From positions 44,834 to 108,833 of IMG/VR virus record IMGVR_UViG_3300009194_000006: 64,000 nt of DNA; one strand, written 5' to 3'. Below, piece after piece: positions 49,970-59,569 of this stretch; position 1 is the first letter of the stretch, and each line of letters begins with the position of its first letter. Position numbers and translations under genes: made by a program. The notes below the pieces were generated by a model. That model searched no databases. It was not told where the DNA came from and saw only the letters and a list, made by a program, of their open reading frames with translations. This DNA comes from a virus.

Positions 49970-50001
49970 AATTCTGTCCTCATTTTTATATGATATAAAA
50001 G

Positions 50002-50009
50002 TATTTATC
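50002..50009 (-). promoter_or_regulatory. T4-type late promoter (GATAAATA)
   Basis: Minus-strand GATAAATA 32 nt before the ATG at 49969, placed right after the terminator of the upstream gene. Confidence 0.6.
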
Positions 50010-50031
50010 CTTATACTTCATTTAGATAAAA

Positions 50032-50058
50032 AAATAGCCGGTTAAAAACCGGCTATTT
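50032..50058 (-). terminator. Strong terminator after the abundant 147-aa virion protein
   Basis: A 12-bp perfect stem AAATAGCCGGTT/AACCGGCTATTT with an AAA loop and, on the minus strand, a T7 tract. Confidence 0.92.
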
Positions 50059-50082
50059 CCAAAGATATATACTCAACCACTT

Positions 50083-50526
50083 TTACAGTAGGTCGTAGTC
50101 TACCTGTGCTACAGTAACACCAGAAAGGTCTACAGTTACAGGAACCACTTCAGTATATTCGTCACCACTGTTAGGAGTACCGTCAGGATCAACTAGATTT
50201 TCAGTAGTACCGAAAGCAACAGCACCACCAAGCTCTTGAATCTTGCCTTGAATTTCAGCAGGATCAATTGCATCGTTGTGTTCAACTGCAACAGTAAAAC
50301 CACCAGCAGCAAGTTCACTAACGATAACTACGTTACCACGGGTACGGAAGATTTCGATTAGCTTTTCCCAAACACGGGCTTGCTCGTAATAATCGTTGAA
50401 TTCCTGAGTACCATAAGCAGCATCAGCAGAAGCAGACGGTACGATAGATTCTGGGGTAGTCACGGTGAAGTGTTCTAGACCACCAGTAAGCATTTGAGTA
50501 TCTTTAACTTGAGTATAACGTTTCAT
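50083..50526 (-). CDS. Probably abundant virion protein (147 aa)
   Basis: 147 residues, acidic, no Cys. It has its own exact TATAAATA late promoter, an AAGGAG ribosome site and a strong terminator. The codon choice is biased (GGT, GTT, CTG/CTA, GAA, ACT) like the 730-aa structural gene, which suggests high expression. It is paralogous to the gene at 49544. It could be a decoration, tail tube or other major structural protein; no family is recognised. Confidence 0.7.
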   Translation of the reverse strand: MKRYTQVKDTQMLTGGLEHFTVTTPESIVPSASADAAYGTQEFNDYYEQARVWEKLIEIFRTRGNVVIVSELAAGGFTVAVEHNDAIDPAEIQGKIQELGGAVAFGTTENLVDPDGTPNSGDEYTEVVPVTVDLSGVTVAQVDYDLL

Positions 50527-50560
50527 ATTGTATTCTCCTTAAATCTGTTATATACATTAT

Positions 50561-50568
50561 TATTTATA
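50561..50568 (-). promoter_or_regulatory. T4-type late promoter (exact TATAAATA)
   Basis: Minus-strand TATAAATA 34 nt before the ATG at 50526. Confidence 0.8.
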
Positions 50569-50603
50569 CTTTTCAATAAAAATGGTTTTAATTATCGCAG
50601 AAA

Positions 50604-51329
50604 TTAAAGTTTACGTATTTTATCACGTATTCTTTGTTGTTTCTCACGTTTGTTTTGTAAAAACTTATAAGCAGCCAATCCACCAATTGCATACATAGCC
50701 TTCTCTGTATTGCTCATGCCTTCCGGCTTCTTATCTTCGGGAGACTTATTAGATACAGGTTTGTCGTCTTTTTCATCATGAACTACAAATTCAGACGCAA
50801 ACTCTCGAATTTTAGTAGTCACGTCACTATATCTAAACTGTACTGTACCGTAGTTTCTCATTTTGTCTAGTGTTAATTTTCGCTCTCGTAGAGTTAAACG
50901 GTTCCAGTTAATAGCCATTCGTCCTAGCGACTTGAGAATATTGTCCTCTATATATAATTGCTTAGTAATTCGCTTCATGAACGAATCAAGCTCTACTACC
51001 GAAAGAGATCCATTCACCATTCTACGCAAATACCGTGTGTAGAAGTCGATATCAACGGATGCCCTTTTTACCAATATCTCATCGTTTTTACTTATCTTCT
51101 TTTGCTCAGAAAGCTTATTTATATACGTAAAAAGGTTATAAATGTCTGTCGCATTTATTCTATGCTTATCATACCTTGAATACTTTATTGTATTTTTAGC
51201 ATAGCGCGAAGCGTATGACGAATATTCATAATCTTTATACATAATACATATACCAATCATCTCATAGTATATGTGGTTGAGAACCTTTCTCAACCCTTGA
51301 TTTTTTAGTTCAGACATGTTTCTAATCAT
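50604..51329 (-). CDS. Hypothetical protein (241 aa)
   Basis: 241 residues, helical and very basic, with many Tyr and Arg in the first half. A flexible charged linker (EKDDKPVSNKSPEDKKPEG) precedes a C-terminal hydrophobic helix (TEKAMYAIGGLAAYKFL) and a basic end. A membrane- or capsid-associated role is possible. It lies 9 nt after the 656-aa gene. Confidence 0.7.
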   Translation of the reverse strand: MIRNMSELKNQGLRKVLNHIYYEMIGICIMYKDYEYSSYASRYAKNTIKYSRYDKHRINATDIYNLFTYINKLSEQKKISKNDEILVKRASVDIDFYTRYLRRMVNGSLSVVELDSFMKRITKQLYIEDNILKSLGRMAINWNRLTLRERKLTLDKMRNYGTVQFRYSDVTTKIREFASEFVVHDEKDDKPVSNKSPEDKKPEGMSNTEKAMYAIGGLAAYKFLQNKREKQQRIRDKIRKL

Positions 51330-51338
51330 AATCTATCC

Positions 51339-53309
51339 TTAAGAATAAGATATTATTATCTTTAATACACCTGTACTACTTGTGGCAGCGTCAAGATATG
51401 CATTTAGATCTGTATCAGAACCACTATCATATACATATGATGGTGTAAATGTATAGGTTCCAACTTCGGTAAGATCAATGATATCTTCTGACATAAGTCT
51501 ATTATTTACCGCACTATCGCCTATATTTAGCGTTGAATTGATATCATCAAACGCTTCAGTCACTTCTACTGTCACGTTGGTCACTCTCGAATTATCTGAG
51601 ACAGTGCCAACAAGGTGTGTACCAGTATCCGAACTTGTCAAATTAAGTGATAAAACATCGGCATCTGTTCTTGCAGAATCTTCCGTAGCAATCAATTTCC
51701 ACCCAGACGACGTATATAACCAATATTGCCATTCACCGTTACCACCATCTTCTACATAAGCGGCATCGCCAATAATAACGCTTAGTTGTGCACGCTGCGT
51801 ATTGTCAAGAACGGAATATACTTCACCCTTTCTAACACCCTGTCCAATATAAGATGCTTTAGCTTTAGTGCCATTTTCTACCGAATATATACCAAAGTCG
51901 TCTAAAATATTTCCATTATTCCCAAGGGCATTTTTTAATCGAATCTCACCAGCATCATTTTTTTCAAGATATAAGAACGTGGATGTTGATGGACCATAGT
52001 TACCAGCTACGATACCCGTAGTAGATGCAGTAGAAGCATCTGGTGATAATATAGGGTTGCCTTGATCGTCATTCTTCACATTTACAAGTGATAACGTACC
52101 GCCTGCGGTGTTGACAATTTTTAATATATTCGTACCAACCTCTGCTCTAACATCGGGAATATTTGCGGCATTGATATCAAACGCCATATCTTCTTCCAAG
52201 CCGACATTCATACCATAAGTGGACTGCCCTTCAGTATTTGTTGTAAATGTCACAACGGTGCCATTTATAGATATCTGAGGACTATTAGCAACATATGTAG
52301 CTGGTTCACCTAAAGAAAATGATGTGGTACTCTGAACAACTAGAGGTGCTATTTGCTCGGATGCATTCACATCATGATTAGATGTTTCTAAATTTATAGA
52401 ATTTACTGCATCCGAAATTGTTCCAGTACCACCTATAGTAACAGACGTGCCATTTATTATTATTGAGTTCGTTGGATCAGTTGATGCATCAGTAACGCTT
52501 CCTAGTATGTTTGTTAATGTATACTCTTTTAACTTTACATATATAGGCAATGACGTTTCAGTGGTAGTAATTTCATCTAGTTGCGGATCATAGTAAAGAA
52601 CATCACCAACACCACCAATCAGTTCATCAAAAACGTTTACATCAGACAATGGCTCCATTACAAAGCTATCTGGACTAGTTATATCAACTACTCTACCGAC
52701 TAAAATATTTTTATCACTAGGGATTACAAAATTATCATCTACAGTGTTAACCGAAATTATGTCATCTATCACAAATCCATGATTAGCCTGCTCAATGATA
52801 ATATATTCACCTTCAGTAAAGTTCTGAAACCTAGAAAGAAGGTTTGACCAGAATGCCGATCCAAAACCACCACCGGGGGCTGGATCAACAACAGGCATAC
52901 CCAAGTGATTTAACTCAAATACTACAATGCCGGACGGCACACTAAAAATACCATTCGCTAAAGGTGACCTATATGTATTGTATCTAAATAAATCTTCAAC
53001 GACCAATGTTACATCCGTTGAAGTCTTAGCTTCTACCGATACTATCCTAAGCGCAATCCCAGTATTTTTTGATGCTATCCACATATCCGGTTTTATATCA
53101 ATGCCATTATAAATATTTGGCTCTCTTGTTAAATGACTAGAGTGTTCCTGTTCAGACACCGTTATGTCTATAGTCCAACGGTAAGGCTTTGGAGAACTCC
53201 CGCCTTCCCAATAAGGGTCACCTGAACCGTCATCATATGGCCAAAAATCTTTAGGCACACTGTTAAACGCAGTGCCATCAAGAACTATAGGTGGTAAATT
53301 CACTTTCAT
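51339..53309 (-). CDS. Large beta-rich virion structural protein (656 aa)
   Basis: 656 residues of mainly beta structure in repeated domains (INGTSVTIGGTGTISDAVNS; ISINGTVVTFTTNTEG). The opening MKVNLPPIVLDGTAFNSV and the WTIDITV and VVEDLFRYNTY segments recall long structural proteins of marine T4-like phages. It lies 3 nt after the 553-aa fibre gene, with the 1474-aa fibre further upstream. Likely tail fibre base or other appendage. No enzymatic motif. Confidence 0.7.
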   Translation of the reverse strand: MKVNLPPIVLDGTAFNSVPKDFWPYDDGSGDPYWEGGSSPKPYRWTIDITVSEQEHSSHLTREPNIYNGIDIKPDMWIASKNTGIALRIVSVEAKTSTDVTLVVEDLFRYNTYRSPLANGIFSVPSGIVVFELNHLGMPVVDPAPGGGFGSAFWSNLLSRFQNFTEGEYIIIEQANHGFVIDDIISVNTVDDNFVIPSDKNILVGRVVDITSPDSFVMEPLSDVNVFDELIGGVGDVLYYDPQLDEITTTETSLPIYVKLKEYTLTNILGSVTDASTDPTNSIIINGTSVTIGGTGTISDAVNSINLETSNHDVNASEQIAPLVVQSTTSFSLGEPATYVANSPQISINGTVVTFTTNTEGQSTYGMNVGLEEDMAFDINAANIPDVRAEVGTNILKIVNTAGGTLSLVNVKNDDQGNPILSPDASTASTTGIVAGNYGPSTSTFLYLEKNDAGEIRLKNALGNNGNILDDFGIYSVENGTKAKASYIGQGVRKGEVYSVLDNTQRAQLSVIIGDAAYVEDGGNGEWQYWLYTSSGWKLIATEDSARTDADVLSLNLTSSDTGTHLVGTVSDNSRVTNVTVEVTEAFDDINSTLNIGDSAVNNRLMSEDIIDLTEVGTYTFTPSYVYDSGSDTDLNAYLDAATSSTGVLKIIISYS

Positions 53310-53312
53310 ATA

Positions 53313-54974
53313 TTATTCTCCAAAGGTAAACATAAGATATAATCTTGCTCTTTCACCTAACCCCGCACTAGCACCAACCTGACCCTGCGCACAATCAAGT
53401 GTGATTACGTTATCAAAAGTGCCAGAAAATAAAGTGGTCTGATCGTATGTTGCACCGCCACCAGAAACCTTCCTTGTGCTAGTGACAGGTGTATTGATTA
53501 TATATTCATTTGTTTGCGTAACATGTGCATATTGTTGGATACTAATAGGTGGATATGCTTTGCCATTAAACGTAAACTCAACAATACCACCCGGACCATT
53601 TACGATATTCACATTAACACCGGGGGTTGTATTTTGTATCGCATCAGGTGCGCTTAGATCACCACTTGATCCAGAAGTGTACCAAAGTTCGACCCATTCA
53701 TATGTTAAGGTACTACTACCGCCTGAGATTGCTTGTGGTACGAAATTTGTTCCATCATATACCAATGCATCACCAGATGTTGGTGCAGTGGTAGTAGTGT
53801 CTACATCACCCAACTCATCAAGTACCGTTGCTCCACTTCCAGAAACGGTCGCCGCAACAAAGCTCGTACCATCAAACTGTAATACTTGCCCAGAAGTTAT
53901 ACCAGTGGTATCAACATCCGATAACTCATTAATTGAAGTAGGTATAACGGGCGTATTTACTAGATCGTTATAGTCACCAGATGTTGCCACAGTTGACAGA
54001 ACGGGTAAATTACTCAAATCATTATAGGAACCAGTAGTCGCTACAGTAGCAAGCGTTGGAGTACCAGTGACTTCAGAATATGCAACCGAACCATCAACCC
54101 AATTAGCGCCATCATATTTCAATACATTGTTAGCGACGACACCAGTGGTATCTACATCACTAAGATCATTTACATTGACAGGTATAGATGGAGTGTTTGA
54201 TAGATCGTTATAATCCCCGGATGTGGCAACTACAGCTAAACTCGGTGTGCCAGATATTTCGCTATAGGAAACTACACCATCAACCCAATTAGTACCGTCA
54301 AATTTTAGAACATTATCAGTAACGACGCCAGTTGTATCTACGTCCGTTAGCTCATTGAGTATAGTAGCGCCACTACCAGATACTGCCTGTGGTACGAAAT
54401 TGGTTCCATCAAATACCAACGCATCACCACTTGTAGGTGCAGTAGTAGTGGTATCAACGTCTATCAGATCGTCTACTGATGATGGAATAGAGGGTTGGTT
54501 AATTAAATCAGTATATGAGCCACTTGTAGCTACTGTTGAAAGAACAGGCGTATTCGATACTTCACTGTAATCAACTGAACCATCAACCCAATTAGTACCA
54601 TCATATTTTATAACATTATTAGTCACAACACCAGTTGTATCTACATCCGTTAATTCATTGAGTATAGTAGCACCACTACCAGAAACTGCCTGTGGTACGA
54701 AATTGGTTCCATCAAATACCAACGCATCACCACTTGTAGGTGCAGTAGTGGTGGTATCCACATCACTCAACTCATCAAGGGCGGTAGCGCCACTAGAAAT
54801 TGTATAAAAACCAGTAACGCCACCTACTTTCCCATAAAAAGTATTATCCTGTGCAGTGCTGAAACCTTCAATATCTTGAGCAACTTCAACTACATTATCT
54901 CCATTAGAATCGTATGTAGTCTTCGTCATCAAGTCTTGTGGTTCTAAAAAACTAAATTCTATTTCATTAGCCAT
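53313..54974 (-). CDS. Repeat-rich fibre protein (553 aa)
   Basis: 553 residues, mostly tandem ~50-100-residue repeats with the units ELSDVDTT(G/T) - SGQVLQFDGT - FVPQAVSGSGAT and YSEVSNTPVLSTVATSGSY - DLINQPSIP. The C-terminal ~130 residues are non-repetitive and probably the functional tip. The repeat chemistry matches the 1474-aa neighbour, indicating a shared shaft design. It lies 35 nt after that gene. Confidence 0.8.
   Translation of the reverse strand: MANEIEFSFLEPQDLMTKTTYDSNGDNVVEVAQDIEGFSTAQDNTFYGKVGGVTGFYTISSGATALDELSDVDTTTTAPTSGDALVFDGTNFVPQAVSGSGATILNELTDVDTTGVVTNNVIKYDGTNWVDGSVDYSEVSNTPVLSTVATSGSYTDLINQPSIPSSVDDLIDVDTTTTAPTSGDALVFDGTNFVPQAVSGSGATILNELTDVDTTGVVTDNVLKFDGTNWVDGVVSYSEISGTPSLAVVATSGDYNDLSNTPSIPVNVNDLSDVDTTGVVANNVLKYDGANWVDGSVAYSEVTGTPTLATVATTGSYNDLSNLPVLSTVATSGDYNDLVNTPVIPTSINELSDVDTTGITSGQVLQFDGTSFVAATVSGSGATVLDELGDVDTTTTAPTSGDALVYDGTNFVPQAISGGSSTLTYEWVELWYTSGSSGDLSAPDAIQNTTPGVNVNIVNGPGGIVEFTFNGKAYPPISIQQYAHVTQTNEYIINTPVTSTRKVSGGGATYDQTTLFSGTFDNVITLDCAQGQVGASAGLGERARLYLMFTFGE
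53730..53832 (-). repeat. Fibre shaft repeat, third copy (diverged)
   Basis: DNA repeat coding for the SGDALVYDGTNFVPQAIS unit, related to the two closer copies at 54344 and 54646 but with more changes. Confidence 0.6.
54344..54470 (-). repeat. Fibre shaft repeat, copy A
   Basis: About 127 nt nearly identical (roughly 90% by eye) to 54646-54772, coding ELTDVDTT and VFDGTNFVPQAVSGSG. Such identity at DNA level suggests recent duplication or ongoing recombination. Confidence 0.75.
54646..54772 (-). repeat. Fibre shaft repeat, copy B
   Basis: Partner of the repeat at 54344-54470, 302 nt apart, with long identical runs inside. Confidence 0.75.
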
Positions 54975-55009
54975 TGTTATTATTCTCCATAAGTTATTTT
55001 AGAACTTCG

Positions 55010-58000
55010 TTATACTTGAACGAAGTTCACAATTCTAATTGTATCCCCTGCATTACGCGCAGTAGTTAATGTTATTTGTGTCGGATCTGATGTATCTACA
55101 GCATTTGTACGCAATAGAATACCGTTGGCAAATACCATCACATTTCCACTATGGTTGAATGGTATAACTGTTTGATCTTGTACCATTACAAACTCATGTT
55201 CGACCGCATTAGTCACAGTAGCCTGTGTATTAGTCTGTGATGTTGCAGGATCATGTAGTACCAGTACCCTAATGGTATCACCAGAATTTCGCGGTGATGT
55301 TAGTGTGATCTCTGAAGTACTTGTTGCTGCATCAACTTCACTTGTAGGTAATAGGAAACCATTCGCAAATACCATCACATCGTTATCGTGTTCAAGGACA
55401 AATACTGTCTGATCTTGTGATGCGGTGAATTCGTAATCACTGGTTGACTGACTACCAGCAGCAGGGTCTCGCGGTTCATATTGCTGCGTACCCGCGTTAT
55501 AAGTTAGAACCTGATTATCCTGTGGCGTCACCGTTTCATCTACGTTATCTAGATCTTCGATGGAGTTCACACTACTAACTAGGCCCATCTCAAATTGTCC
55601 AGATGTAGAGTTATAAACCAATGTTTCACCATCGCTTGGTGCGAGTGCCGAGTCAACATCATTAAGTTCACTAAGTTGTGTTGCCCCTACCTGATCAGTA
55701 ATAGTAAAAGGAACGAAACCAGTGCCATCAAACTGCAATACCTGACCAGTCGTTATACCCGTAGTATCAACATCAGAAAGTTCGTTTATCGCAATAGTAC
55801 GATTTGCAAAATTCGTACCATCATAAACTAACAAGTCGCCACTAGAGGTATTAGTCAGTTCAATACCACTAAGGTTATAAACACTAGGTTGAATGTAGGT
55901 GTAACCGTTAGTGACTACGTTTTTATATTTTCTCTCAATAACATCAGGTGTTTGTAACGCATTGTATACCGCAAAATTATCAATACTATATGCTTGAGAT
56001 CCAATTTCTAATTCTTGTAGCAATTGCACATTGACGCTATAAGAAGAGTCATCGCCAATAACAGTTGATACTGTCTGGTCAACAACATCATTGGTATTCA
56101 CAATAACATTAATATCGGTATTGGTACCATTCTTGTAATAATTCACTACAACATGGTTGAATATGCTATCGTTTAAAGTAACCGCGTATGAACCCGCAAT
56201 AGTTCCATTCTTAACCACACGAATGCGATGTTCAAAAGAGCCAGTCCCATCTGGAACAATCACAAACTCCACTGATATTTCTTCCGATGCTAATGTGTCA
56301 GCAACGATATTCATTCTCATCACTATGGCATCTTCAGGTGTTCCTTGATAAGCAACATTCGTAGTAGGCTGATACCAAAAATCATATGAAAACTGATATG
56401 ATTCTGCTTGAGCGAAGGAGCCAATTGTTGCGCTTAGTGACTTTGCTTCAGTACCACTGTTGATATCATAACTGGTACCAGAATAGATACTAGTACTACC
56501 TTTTACACCAATACCTGTTTCGTAACTGTATCCAGTGTCAGGAACTATATTAATATCATTAATTGTACCAATTAGATCTTCATTAAAGTTCCAATATTCA
56601 TAGGCATTTGTAACTTTAACAATCTCGTCATACGACAGTTCCACCTTGGCTTTTATATATTCAGAACCATTCCATACAATAGAATCTCCATTCGAAGGCA
56701 TCTCAGAAGACACATTCGACAGTTGTTCCACTGAAACGGATGGGAAACCATTAACAAACTCACTGTTTGTTGCATCCCATACAATTGCGTCTCCATCGGA
56801 CAATGTGGTAAAGTTTACATCACCTGCTTCTTGAATTTGAGACTTACGGATTTCGTATGTACCAGTTGATGAATTAAAGAATACGCCACTGCCGTCAACT
56901 TCTTCGACAAGATCAACACCATTGAGATTCTGTAGTGATATCACATCACTTACTGGACGTAACTGATAAGATGAGCTTGTGCCGTCCCATACCATTGTAT
57001 ATGCTACACCTGAAGATGGAGCTGCAATCTCAGATACATCTGATAGAGCCGATATGTTAAGGGCGTTACTTTCATAAACACCAGAAGTACTATTATATTG
57101 TAAAATATAACCATCAATCGAAGCGCTTGTATCAATACCAATAGCATCAGTAATGCTGGTGTTTACGAATCTACTGTTCAGTGAATCATATGTCAGAACC
57201 TGTCCATCAGTCGGAGATGTCAATGCGTGACGTAGGTAATTCTGTGCCACGAAATCATTTCCATCATAAACAAGTGTTTGACCGGAAGTAATACCACTTG
57301 CGTTCACGTCTTGAAGGTTTAACAGTTCTATAGATTCAAATATATTTTTATTAACATATTGTGATAACGCACCGTCATAAACGACGATTTGTCCATCAGC
57401 AATGTTAGTGATAGTAACATCAGCTAAATCGGAAAGATTCTCAACGCCAAGTGTGTTACCATCAACAGATTCATACTGTCCGGTAGTTCCATTAAACTGA
57501 AGAATATTACCGTCACTTGGTACTATGCTGGTGTTATACGGTAATATCCCTTGAGGAACGTATGTACCTGATTGGTATACCAGAACATCACCATTGGTAA
57601 TTCCAGACGCAGAAACATCGCTAAGTTCAGATATAGACTGGGTAATGTCTGAGAACTCAAATGTTCCAGAGGTAGAGTTGTAAACCAGACCGTATCCATC
57701 TTGTGCATTAATAACACTAGATTCATTAACATTGTTGAGATCTTCGATCCCCATGTTGACAGTGACATTAAGTGATGAGCTATCAGCAGGGACAAATGCA
57801 GACTCTGACGAACTCCACACCAGTACATTGTTATCTGACACACCTGTAGTATCAACATCAACCAACTGGTTAATACTTATATTCTGTAACTCATTAACCA
57901 AGTTAGTATTATTCAAAAACTTATTCTGTGGAGTCTCAGTCAAATTATCAGTAGTCTTCTGACTAAAGAATGAATCGAATGATACAGAATTGAAGTGTAA

Positions 58001-59434
58001 ACTATCAGTAGTTTCACCAAGATCAATAAGATTTTGTGGGAACTGTCCTACTTGGAATTCACCACTGCCTGAATTATAAACAATGGTTGAACCGTCGCTT
58101 AAACCAGTAAGGTTTATATTTGAAATATCAGATAGAACGATTTCTCTATTATTCCACGTGGTTCCATCTGAATACAAGAAGGTTCCCGCAGATTGAAGGG
58201 CATCTACATCACTTATCTCATTAAGACTAATACCATAGTTCACATCAACAAGATACTCACCTATATCTGTGTAGACGCGTTGTGATTCATAATAAAGATT
58301 GTTAGATCCTTCGGCCAGATCATCAGTGGTGTCAAGGTTTGTAGCAACATCAGTAAACACCCATTCAGAACCATTCCACACAGGGGCCTGTCCTGAGACA
58401 GGGGAAGTCGCATTCACAGAACCTAGATCTTGGATTGATACAGAACCTAAAGTATCTCTTACACGTTGGGTTGTGAAATATAAGTTGCTTGTACCTTCAG
58501 GTAATCCGTCAGTGTCTTGAGGCACGTCAGCATCAATTACAATTTCTTCACCGTTGAAGTTGGTTGAAACATTAACATTATTTCCACCAGTAACGCTACG
58601 GAATTGAAGATTGCCTCCAAACCTTGCAAAAAATGTACCAACGCCATTACCCACGTTCTCAGCATCAGTGATTGATCCAGCAGTGTCGCCATCAGAAATA
58701 ACACCAAGTGAACTTAATGGTGCAGACTCCCATATATTTCTCACACCGTTGTACACCAACACGCTTTCATGTTCTATGTTGGCTAAATCAACGTCTACAA
58801 GCTCTGATAAACGACCTGTGGTAGATGGTTTTGGTATCCAAGTACCTTCTGCCGTGTCCCATGTCAATACATCACCATTATCAGCACCGTTACGCTCAAG
58901 GTTTTGTGATATGATTGATTCAGTCGCAAGACCATGGAAAGTAACTGCGTACATATCGGCATAACGACGACCATTTGAGCCTATATCATAGGTTGCATCA
59001 ACATCTGGTATATTGTTTGCATTCGCAAACATGAAGGTGCTATCAGCTTCACCAGTGCTATATACGTCAATATTACTTCGAACCAGTGTTGAGTCAGCAT
59101 CAGAAAGGTTGTTGTTTTTTTCCAAGTAGCCAGAACGTGGTAACCCACCTAGCGTACTCGCTTCACCATCAAATTCAATATCAATATAAGAACCTGAAGA
59201 AATTAGATTAATTCCATTAAGTCCTCTTATACGTCTAAAACGCATAACGTTCGAAACAACGTTATTAAAAATATACTCACCGTCACTAGTACCTAAGTTC
59301 ATACCACCTTGAATAAACGTGGTATTACCAAAAAGACTAAGATCAGGGTCTACATTTACGAAAGCTTGTTGAGTTTCATCATACACCAAAATCTGGTTAT
59401 ATGAAGGGTCTGTTACCTTTAGTTCGTCAGCCAT
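55010..59434 (-). CDS. Giant repeat-rich tail fibre protein (1474 aa)
   Basis: 1474 residues, the largest gene in the window. Dozens of degenerate repeats of the form (L)SDVDxxGI-SGQTLVYDG-FV form the shaft. An internal LamG/concanavalin-like domain spans ~residues 935-1160 (VTNAYEYWNFNEDLIGTI; YQFSYDFWYQPTTN; LEIGSQAYSIDNFAVYN). Two related C-terminal units (YEFTASQDQTVFVLEHDNDVMVFANG and HEFVMVQDQTVIPFNHSGNVMVFANG) are tandem copies. Likely the long tail fibre shaft with carbohydrate-binding potential. A weak AATAAATA late motif lies at 59472. Confidence 0.82.
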   Translation of the reverse strand: MADELKVTDPSYNQILVYDETQQAFVNVDPDLSLFGNTTFIQGGMNLGTSDGEYIFNNVVSNVMRFRRIRGLNGINLISSGSYIDIEFDGEASTLGGLPRSGYLEKNNNLSDADSTLVRSNIDVYSTGEADSTFMFANANNIPDVDATYDIGSNGRRYADMYAVTFHGLATESIISQNLERNGADNGDVLTWDTAEGTWIPKPSTTGRLSELVDVDLANIEHESVLVYNGVRNIWESAPLSSLGVISDGDTAGSITDAENVGNGVGTFFARFGGNLQFRSVTGGNNVNVSTNFNGEEIVIDADVPQDTDGLPEGTSNLYFTTQRVRDTLGSVSIQDLGSVNATSPVSGQAPVWNGSEWVFTDVATNLDTTDDLAEGSNNLYYESQRVYTDIGEYLVDVNYGISLNEISDVDALQSAGTFLYSDGTTWNNREIVLSDISNINLTGLSDGSTIVYNSGSGEFQVGQFPQNLIDLGETTDSLHFNSVSFDSFFSQKTTDNLTETPQNKFLNNTNLVNELQNISINQLVDVDTTGVSDNNVLVWSSSESAFVPADSSSLNVTVNMGIEDLNNVNESSVINAQDGYGLVYNSTSGTFEFSDITQSISELSDVSASGITNGDVLVYQSGTYVPQGILPYNTSIVPSDGNILQFNGTTGQYESVDGNTLGVENLSDLADVTITNIADGQIVVYDGALSQYVNKNIFESIELLNLQDVNASGITSGQTLVYDGNDFVAQNYLRHALTSPTDGQVLTYDSLNSRFVNTSITDAIGIDTSASIDGYILQYNSTSGVYESNALNISALSDVSEIAAPSSGVAYTMVWDGTSSSYQLRPVSDVISLQNLNGVDLVEEVDGSGVFFNSSTGTYEIRKSQIQEAGDVNFTTLSDGDAIVWDATNSEFVNGFPSVSVEQLSNVSSEMPSNGDSIVWNGSEYIKAKVELSYDEIVKVTNAYEYWNFNEDLIGTINDINIVPDTGYSYETGIGVKGSTSIYSGTSYDINSGTEAKSLSATIGSFAQAESYQFSYDFWYQPTTNVAYQGTPEDAIVMRMNIVADTLASEEISVEFVIVPDGTGSFEHRIRVVKNGTIAGSYAVTLNDSIFNHVVVNYYKNGTNTDINVIVNTNDVVDQTVSTVIGDDSSYSVNVQLLQELEIGSQAYSIDNFAVYNALQTPDVIERKYKNVVTNGYTYIQPSVYNLSGIELTNTSSGDLLVYDGTNFANRTIAINELSDVDTTGITTGQVLQFDGTGFVPFTITDQVGATQLSELNDVDSALAPSDGETLVYNSTSGQFEMGLVSSVNSIEDLDNVDETVTPQDNQVLTYNAGTQQYEPRDPAAGSQSTSDYEFTASQDQTVFVLEHDNDVMVFANGFLLPTSEVDAATSTSEITLTSPRNSGDTIRVLVLHDPATSQTNTQATVTNAVEHEFVMVQDQTVIPFNHSGNVMVFANGILLRTNAVDTSDPTQITLTTARNAGDTIRIVNFVQV
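55015..55440 (-). repeat. Two tandem C-terminal domains of the giant fibre
   Basis: Two ~70-residue units at the C-terminus share QDQTV...H...VMVFANG-LL and ITLT(S/T)-RN(A)-GDTIR, showing an internal duplication of a tip domain. Confidence 0.75.
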
Positions 59435-59471
59435 ACTTTTATCCCTTTTAATAAAATATCTCTATATATTT

Positions 59472-59479
59472 TATTTATT
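59472..59479 (-). promoter_or_regulatory. Weak late promoter candidate
   Basis: Minus-strand AATAAATA (one mismatch to the T4 consensus), 37 nt before the giant fibre ATG and downstream of the clpA terminator. Confidence 0.4.
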
Positions 59480-59511
59480 GCTAACGACTATAAACTAAAT
59501 GCACATATACA

Positions 59512-59542
59512 AAAAAGGGATAAGCTTGGCTTATCCCTTTTT
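59512..59542. terminator. Bidirectional terminator between clpA and the giant fibre
   Basis: A 14-bp perfect stem AAAAAGGGATAAGC/GCTTATCCCTTTTT with a 3-nt loop and flanking A/T runs. Confidence 0.93.
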
Positions 59543-59569
59543 AAGGTTTAGGTATTGATTAGTAAAGGT

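Noticed and set aside
53476-53973. Long plus-strand open frame (165 codons) opposite the 553-aa fibre gene
   Set aside because: It is a mirror of the repeat-rich coding sequence on the other strand, has no ribosome site and has low-complexity composition.
53313-59434. Regularly spaced repeats considered as a CRISPR array
   Set aside because: The repeats are in frame, code for similar peptides, vary in length and lie within long fibre genes.
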